From: DATBSK01 sp040902705
GTDB taxonomy: Bacteria > Actinomycetota > Acidimicrobiia > IMCC26256 > PALSA-555
Direction: 5' to 3'
Length of the DNA: 10,780 nt
Assembly (NCBI GenBank): GCA_040902705.1
Contig: JBBDWT010000230.1
Location: 1-10,780, forward strand
Below are positions 7,005 through 10,780 of the stretch, piece after piece (position 1 is the first letter of the stretch; each line of letters begins with the position of its first letter). The notes beneath the pieces were generated by a model, which saw only the letters and a program-made list of their open reading frames with translations, did not search any database and was not told where the DNA came from. The position numbers and the translations under genes were made by a program.

Positions 7005-7046
7005 GATGCGTCTCTCACCGTCGTCAGGCGGGTCGAGAGACGCATC
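7005..7046. terminator. Perfect 12-bp inverted repeat between convergent genes, probable bidirectional terminator
   Basis: GATGCGTCTCTC (7005-7016) and GAGAGACGCATC (7035-7046) are exact reverse complements around an 18-base loop. The right arm ends on the last base of the stop codon of the minus-strand acyl-CoA synthetase gene, so the hairpin is read just after that gene and also after groES. There is no clear U-run on either side. It is less GC-rich than its surroundings, which makes chance less likely. Confidence 0.6.
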
Positions 7047-8665
7047 TAGGTGAGGGCGTCCGCCGCGGTCTGCTTGGCCCACGCGTAGTCGACCTTGCCG
7101 TTGGGGCCGCGCCGGATGTCCTCGACGACGACGACGTGGCGCGGCCGCTTGAAGCGTGCCAGGTGCTCGCAGCCGTTGGTGACCGTGGTCGCGTCGACCG
7201 CGCCCGAGACGTCGCCGGCGACGACGGCGGTCACCGCCTCACCGAAGCGCTCGTCGGGGACGCCGACGACCACGCAGTCGCGCACGCCGTCGATCGCCTT
7301 CACGGCCTCCTCGACCTCCTCGGGGTAGATCTTCTCCCCACCCGAGTTGATGCTGACGGAGCCGCGGCCGAGCAACGTGACCGTTCCGTCGGCCTCCACG
7401 GTCGCCCAGTCGCCGGGCACCGAGTAGCGGACACCGTCGAACTCGCGGAACGTGTGCGCGGACTTCTCCGGGTCCTTGTAGTAGCCGGACGGGAGATGGC
7501 CCCCGAGGGCGAGCATGCCCAGCTCTCCGGACCCGGGCGCGACCTCCCGCCCCTCCTCCGTGAGCACCCGCGTGCGCGCCCCGATGGTGAACCGGGCCGT
7601 CGCCGTCTCCTGGCCGGGCGCGGTCAGGTTGTTCGCGAACCCGACCCCCTCGCTCGACCCGAGCGAGTCGAGGCAGAGCACGGGCTGGTGCGCCATGAGC
7701 GCTTCCTTGACGGGCGCGCTCCACATCACCCCGGAGCTGATCACCAGCACGAGCGACGAGAGGTTGTACGGCTGGCCGCGGGCGTCGGCCTCGTCGAGCG
7801 CCCGCACCATCGGCTTGCAGAACGCGTCGCCCACGATCGCCATCTGCATCACGCGCTCCCGCTCGACCGCCCGCCAGAGCTCGTCGGGGTCGAACGTGCG
7901 CTGCTCGAGCGTGACGATCGTGCCGCCCGTGAACATCGCCTGCATCGACGTCATCCCGCCGGTGCCGTGCATCAGCGGCGACGCGGGGAGGTGCACCGGC
8001 GAGCGGTTCGCGTCCGCGAAGCGCACCGCGGTCGCCCCGACCCCCGCCGCGTCGTCGGGCACCGGCTCACCGAGCACCGGGTAGACCGCCTCGGCGAGCG
8101 CGCCGAAGAGGTCTTCGTGGCGCCACATCACGCCCTTCGGCATCCCCGTGGTGCCGCCGGTGTAGAGGAACCAGTGGTCGTCGCCCGAGCGCGGGCCGCG
8201 GTCCATCGGGTCGGCGGACGCGAGCAGGTCCCCGTACTCGAGCGCGCCGTCCACGAGGGGCGCACCGTCGTCGACCTGCACGATGGCGCGCAAGGTGGGG
8301 CAGCGGTCGCGCACCGCCGCGACGTGCTCCCCGAGCACTCCGTGGAAGAGCACGACCTCGGCGTCCGCGTTGTCGATGAGGTAGGCGAGCTCGTCTTCCA
8401 GGTACCGGTAGTTGACGTTGACGTGGACGCCACCGAGCTTGAACGTCGCGAACGACGCTTCCTCGTACTCGTTGCAGTTGTAGAGGTAGAGCGCGACCTT
8501 CGAGCCCGGCCGCAACCCGAGCGACCCGAACGCACCGGCGAGCCGCGCCGCCCGCTCGTCGAGCTCTCGCCAGGTGACGCGCCGCTCGCCCTGGACGAGG
8601 GCAGGCCGGTCGGGCACCGCATCGGCGACCGACTCGAAGACGTCTGCCAGGTTCCAGCCCGCCAT
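7046..8665 (-). CDS. Acyl-CoA synthetase, AMP-binding family (FadD19-like)
   Basis: A 539-residue ANL-superfamily enzyme that activates a carboxylic acid as acyl-AMP and then loads CoA. Seen, in order: WRELDERAARLAGAF, P-loop YTGGTTGMPKG followed by VMWRHED (168-185), PLMHGTGGMTSMQAMFTGG, SLGSSEG at the A5 position, GDWATVEADGTVTLLGRGSVSINSGGEKIYPEEVE (A7-A8), and the catalytic lysine in GPNGKVDYA (Lys524). The MWRHED and GTGGMTS segments resemble FadD19/FadD17-type synthetases linked to sterol or long-chain acid degradation, but substrate cannot be fixed. The ATG at 8665 (read on the minus strand) has GGGAG 7 bases upstream and begins directly before the conserved N terminus. A longer frame upstream would add 27 unrelated residues. 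It stands alone, convergent with groES and divergent from the NUDIX gene. Confidence 0.93.
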   Translation of the reverse strand: MAGWNLADVFESVADAVPDRPALVQGERRVTWRELDERAARLAGAFGSLGLRPGSKVALYLYNCNEYEEASFATFKLGGVHVNVNYRYLEDELAYLIDNADAEVVLFHGVLGEHVAAVRDRCPTLRAIVQVDDGAPLVDGALEYGDLLASADPMDRGPRSGDDHWFLYTGGTTGMPKGVMWRHEDLFGALAEAVYPVLGEPVPDDAAGVGATAVRFADANRSPVHLPASPLMHGTGGMTSMQAMFTGGTIVTLEQRTFDPDELWRAVERERVMQMAIVGDAFCKPMVRALDEADARGQPYNLSSLVLVISSGVMWSAPVKEALMAHQPVLCLDSLGSSEGVGFANNLTAPGQETATARFTIGARTRVLTEEGREVAPGSGELGMLALGGHLPSGYYKDPEKSAHTFREFDGVRYSVPGDWATVEADGTVTLLGRGSVSINSGGEKIYPEEVEEAVKAIDGVRDCVVVGVPDERFGEAVTAVVAGDVSGAVDATTVTNGCEHLARFKRPRHVVVVEDIRRGPNGKVDYAWAKQTAADALT

Positions 8666-8721
8666 CGCGTCACTCCCGGATCGGCCGTCGGATCGAGCGG
8701 TGCGGGAGCCTAGATTCTCGT

Positions 8722-8769
8722 CGACCACACGACCGACCGACCACACGACCGACCGACCACACGGCCGGG
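8722..8769. repeat. Tandem repeat, three copies of a 16-bp unit, in a divergent promoter region
   Basis: CGACCACACGACCGAC occurs exactly at 8722-8737 and 8738-8753, and with three changes at 8754-8769. The array lies 57 bases before the start of the minus-strand acyl-CoA synthetase gene, within the 176-base stretch (8666-8841) between two divergent genes. Downstream of it on the minus strand is a TAGGCT (8708-8713), a plausible actinobacterial -10, which would put the repeats around and upstream of the -35 position. Binding sites for a regulator are possible; so is simple slippage. Confidence 0.8.
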
Positions 8770-8829
8770 CGAACCCCGGGGGCCGGGCTCGCGTCCGGAC
8801 GTGAGCCGCAGCACGCGCCGGGAGTTCCG

Positions 8830-8835
8830 TACGCT
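8830..8835 (+). promoter_or_regulatory. Possible leaderless promoter (-10) of the NUDIX gene
   Basis: TACGCT fits the TANNNT form of actinobacterial -10 boxes and ends 6 bases before the ATG at 8842. Transcription would then begin at or next to the start codon. This fits the lack of a well-placed Shine-Dalgarno; the nearest purine run, GGGAG at 8820-8824, is 17 bases away. No clear -35 is seen. Confidence 0.4.
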
Positions 8836-8841
8836 CGGTGG

Positions 8842-9549
8842 ATGACCGAACCGTCGGCCGGGCGCGGGGGGCTCCAGCGGATCCCGCGACCGCCGGGATC
8901 GCGTGGCGGGGCTCCTCCCCCGTGGACGGAACTGACGGCCAGGCAGCGGCGCTTCTCGGTCGGCGACGTCCGGGCCGTGGTCTCCACGCTCCCGGCGCCG
9001 CGCACCCCGGAGATCCCGCCGGGGGCCCGGCTCGCCGCGGTGCTCGTGCCGATCTTCGAGGAGGCCGGCGAGGCCCGGATCGTCCTCACCAAGCGGCCGG
9101 ACACGATGCCGTCGCACCAGGGCGAGATCGCGTTCCCCGGCGGCAAGCTGGAGGACGGCGTCGACGCCGACCTGAGCGCCACGGCGCTCCGGGAGGCGCA
9201 CGAGGAGGTGGGCCTCGACCCGGGGCTCGTCGACGTCGTGGCCGAGCTCGACAGCCTCACGACCGTGGCCGGCAGGTTCGTCCTCACGCCCTTCGTGGGC
9301 CTCATCGACGGCCGCCCCGCTCTGACCGCCGACTCCCGCGAGGTCGACTCGGTCTTCGACGTGACGATCTCGGACCTGCTCGACGACGCCGTCTATCGGG
9401 AGGAGCGTTGGGACATCCCCGCCGCATTCGGCCCCGAGGCGGGCATGGACCGAGCCATCCACTTCTTCGAGCTCCCGGGGGAGACGGTCTGGGGCGCGAC
9501 GGCGCGCATCCTCGCCGCCTTCCTGGAGCACCTCACCGCGCGGCGCTGA
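8842..9549 (+). CDS. NUDIX hydrolase, CoA pyrophosphatase type (NudL-like)
   Basis: A 235-residue NUDIX enzyme of the UPF0035/CoA-pyrophosphatase group, whose characterised members split CoA and its derivatives into phosphopantetheine and 3',5'-ADP. Seen: the group-specific stretch LTKRPDTMPSHQGEIAFPGGK (82-102) merging into the NUDIX helix TALREAHEEVGL (114-125) with the metal-binding glutamates. An FVLTPFVGLID strand follows. The first 60 residues are Pro/Arg-rich and probably flexible, with PPWTELTARQRRFSVGDVRAV resembling the N-terminal helix of relatives. ATG at 8842 is the only good start; a leaderless transcript is likely. It sits beside a divergent acyl-CoA synthetase, a CoA-consuming enzyme, so a shared role in CoA metabolism is conceivable but unproven. 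Hydrolysis of other nucleotide diphosphates is the main alternative. Confidence 0.9.
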   Translation: MTEPSAGRGGLQRIPRPPGSRGGAPPPWTELTARQRRFSVGDVRAVVSTLPAPRTPEIPPGARLAAVLVPIFEEAGEARIVLTKRPDTMPSHQGEIAFPGGKLEDGVDADLSATALREAHEEVGLDPGLVDVVAELDSLTTVAGRFVLTPFVGLIDGRPALTADSREVDSVFDVTISDLLDDAVYREERWDIPAAFGPEAGMDRAIHFFELPGETVWGATARILAAFLEHLTARR

Positions 9550-9605
9550 GGCGCAGCGAGCCGACCCGTGGAGCTGCGGACGCGGGAGGTCGTCGACACG
9601 GGCGG

Positions 9606-9611
9606 TATCCT
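9606..9611 (+). promoter_or_regulatory. Weak candidate -10 box before the GuaB3 gene
   Basis: TATCCT lies in the 101-base gap between the NUDIX gene and the GuaB3 gene, 39 bases before the GTG. No matching -35 is seen at 16-18 bases upstream. The only other structure noted in this gap is a weak CCCGTG/CACGGG pairing (9565-9570, 9597-9602). Confidence 0.25.
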
Positions 9612-9650
9612 CGAAGACTCAAGCATTCACACTGAGGGGAGCGTGCTCGG

Positions 9651-10780
9651 GTGGAAGTCGAGATCGGGATCGGCAAGTCCGGTCGGCGGGCCTACGGGTT
9701 CGACGACATCGCGATCGTCCCGAGCCGGCGGACCCGGGATCCCGAAGACGTCGACATCACGTGGGAGATCGACGCGTACAAGTTCGAGCTGCCGCTCGTC
9801 GCGTCCGCGATGGACGGAGTCGTGTCGCCGAAGACTGCGATCGACGTCGGCAACCTCGGCGGGCTCGCGTGCCTGAACCTCGAAGGGCTGTGGACGCGCT
9901 ACGACGACCCCGACGCGCTCTTCGAGGAGATCGCCGCGCTGACACCCGAGAAGGCGACGCGCCGGATGCAGGAGATCTACGCGGAGCCGATCAAGGAAGA
10001 GCTGCTCGGCAAGCGCATCCGTGAGATCAAGGAGAGCGGTGTCACCGCGTGCGCGTCGCTCACGCCGCAGCGGGTCGAGCAGTACCAGGGCATCGTCCTC
10101 GAGGCGGAGCTCGACCTGCTGGTCATCCAGGGCACCGTCGTGTCGGCCGAGCACGTGTCGAAGGACGACTCGCGCCAGCCGCTGAACCTCAAGAAGTTCA
10201 TCCGCGAGTTCGACCTCCCCGTCATCGTCGGCGGGTGCGCGTCGTACTCGACCGCCCTCCACCTCATGCGCACCGGCGCCGTCGGCGTCCTCGTGGGGGT
10301 CGGCCCGGGCGCCGCCTGCACCAGCCGCGGCGTGCTCGGCATCGGCGTGCCGCAGGCCACCGCCATCGCCGACGCGGCGGGCGCTCGGATCCGACACCTC
10401 GACGAGACCGGCGTCTACGTGCACGTCATCGCCGACGGCGGGATGCGCACCGGGGGCGACATCGCCAAGGCCATCGCCTGCGGTGCCGACGCGGTCATGG
10501 TCGGTTCCCCGCTCGCGAGCGCGTACGAGGCTCCGGGCCGCGGGTACCACTGGGGCATGGCGACCTTCCACCCGACGCTCCCCCGTGGCGCGCGCGTCGA
10601 CGCGGGCCGCAAGGCGAGCCTCGCCGAGATCCTCATCGGCCCCGCGCACGAGAACGACGGCACGCTCAACCTGTTCGGCGCGCTGCGCACGTCGATGGCG
10701 ACGACCGGGTACGAGACGTTGAAGGAGTTCCAGAAGGCCGAGGTCATGGTCGCCCCGTCGCTCAAGACCGAGGGCAAGGT
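9651..10780 (+). CDS. guaB3: GuaB3 family IMP dehydrogenase-related protein (3' end cut by window)
   Basis: A TIM-barrel IMPDH/GMP-reductase superfamily protein without the CBS pair of true IMP dehydrogenase, as in GuaB3. At least 376 residues are visible and the family is about that long, so only the last few are missing. Seen: EIGIGKSGRRAYGFDDIAIVPSRRTRDPEDV (near the N terminus, a GuaB3 hallmark), GGLACLNLEGLWTRYDD, LLVIQGTVVSAEHVS, VIVGGCASYSTALHLMRTGA, phosphate/catalytic loop VGVGPGAACTSRGVLGIGVPQATA with Cys223, VIADGGMRTGGDIAKAIACGADAVMVGSPLA, and a C-terminal SMATTGYETLKEFQKAEVMVAPSLKTEGK. GTG at 9651 is chosen because it opens directly on the conserved N terminus and has GAGGGGAG (9634-9641) upstream. 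Unlike the mycobacterial GuaB3 as I recall it, the catalytic-type cysteine is kept; GMP reductase activity is possible. Confidence 0.92.
   Translation, partial: MEVEIGIGKSGRRAYGFDDIAIVPSRRTRDPEDVDITWEIDAYKFELPLVASAMDGVVSPKTAIDVGNLGGLACLNLEGLWTRYDDPDALFEEIAALTPEKATRRMQEIYAEPIKEELLGKRIREIKESGVTACASLTPQRVEQYQGIVLEAELDLLVIQGTVVSAEHVSKDDSRQPLNLKKFIREFDLPVIVGGCASYSTALHLMRTGAVGVLVGVGPGAACTSRGVLGIGVPQATAIADAAGARIRHLDETGVYVHVIADGGMRTGGDIAKAIACGADAVMVGSPLASAYEAPGRGYHWGMATFHPTLPRGARVDAGRKASLAEILIGPAHENDGTLNLFGALRTSMATTGYETLKEFQKAEVMVAPSLKTEGK

Noticed and set aside
6920..7045. Possible tRNA or small RNA gene after groES
   Set aside because: The stems present do not form a cloverleaf and there is no T-loop sequence. 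Two simple hairpins between convergent genes are better explained as terminators.
7005..7046. Terminal inverted repeats of a mobile element
   Set aside because: Only 18 bases lie between the arms. There is no transposase and no target-site duplication.
7136..8713. 525-residue open frame on the plus strand opposite the acyl-CoA synthetase
   Set aside because: The minus-strand gene has all the AMP-binding motifs. The plus-strand frame is Arg/His/Val-rich low-complexity sequence and reads as a shadow.
8722..8769. CRISPR-like array
   Set aside because: The 16-bp units are directly adjacent with no spacers, and only three copies exist, one of them diverged.
9627..10649. 340-residue minus-strand open frame opposite guaB3
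   Set aside because: No family motifs. The plus strand encodes a continuous, well-conserved GuaB3 from a GTG start.

Overview
The window comes from a very GC-rich bacterial chromosome. Gene order, start codons (GTG and ATG) and protein families point to Actinomycetota. The alr, tsaE, tsaB, rimI, tsaD, groES order and a GuaB3-type protein match the arrangement I know from mycobacteria (Rv3423c to Rv3418c, with guaB3 at Rv3410c). The rest of the content would fit a less-studied lineage such as Acidimicrobiia, but the class is a guess. A run of 10 Ns inside the first gene shows that this is a draft or metagenome scaffold.

Layout: (1) Positions 4-6482 hold eight plus-strand genes in one tightly packed operon: alanine racemase (alr), an alpha/beta hydrolase, a P1/S58 (DmpA-like) peptidase, a type 4 Fe-S uracil-DNA glycosylase, tsaE, tsaB, rimI and tsaD. 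All seven junctions are ATGA, GTGA or TGATG overlaps, so translational coupling is likely. (2) Positions 6483-6625 hold a groES control region: a sigma70-type promoter, a near-perfect CIRCE operator (HrcA site) over the expected transcription start, and a strong Shine-Dalgarno sequence. (3) groES follows alone, with no groEL after it. (4) Positions 6920-7045 separate groES from a convergent gene and carry two hairpins, one with a perfect 12-bp stem. (5) A FadD19-like acyl-CoA synthetase lies on the minus strand. (6) A 176-bp divergent region carries a 16-bp tandem repeat and a possible leaderless promoter. (7) A NUDIX CoA-pyrophosphatase-type gene and then a GuaB3-family gene, cut by the window edge, complete the window on the plus strand.

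Working together: TsaE, TsaB and TsaD form the core of the tRNA t6A37 synthesis machinery. RimI acetylates a ribosomal protein. Alr supplies D-alanine for peptidoglycan. GroES is the heat-shock co-chaperonin. The hydrolase, peptidase and glycosylase are passengers in this housekeeping operon. I see no rRNA, tRNA, CRISPR array, insertion sequence, phage gene or toxin system. Most of the window is ordinary core-genome content. The points most worth a second look are the GuaB3 that keeps an IMPDH-like catalytic cysteine, the orphan CIRCE-controlled groES, the suspicious in-frame repeat beside the gap in alr, and the repeats and inverted repeats in the two larger intergenic regions.
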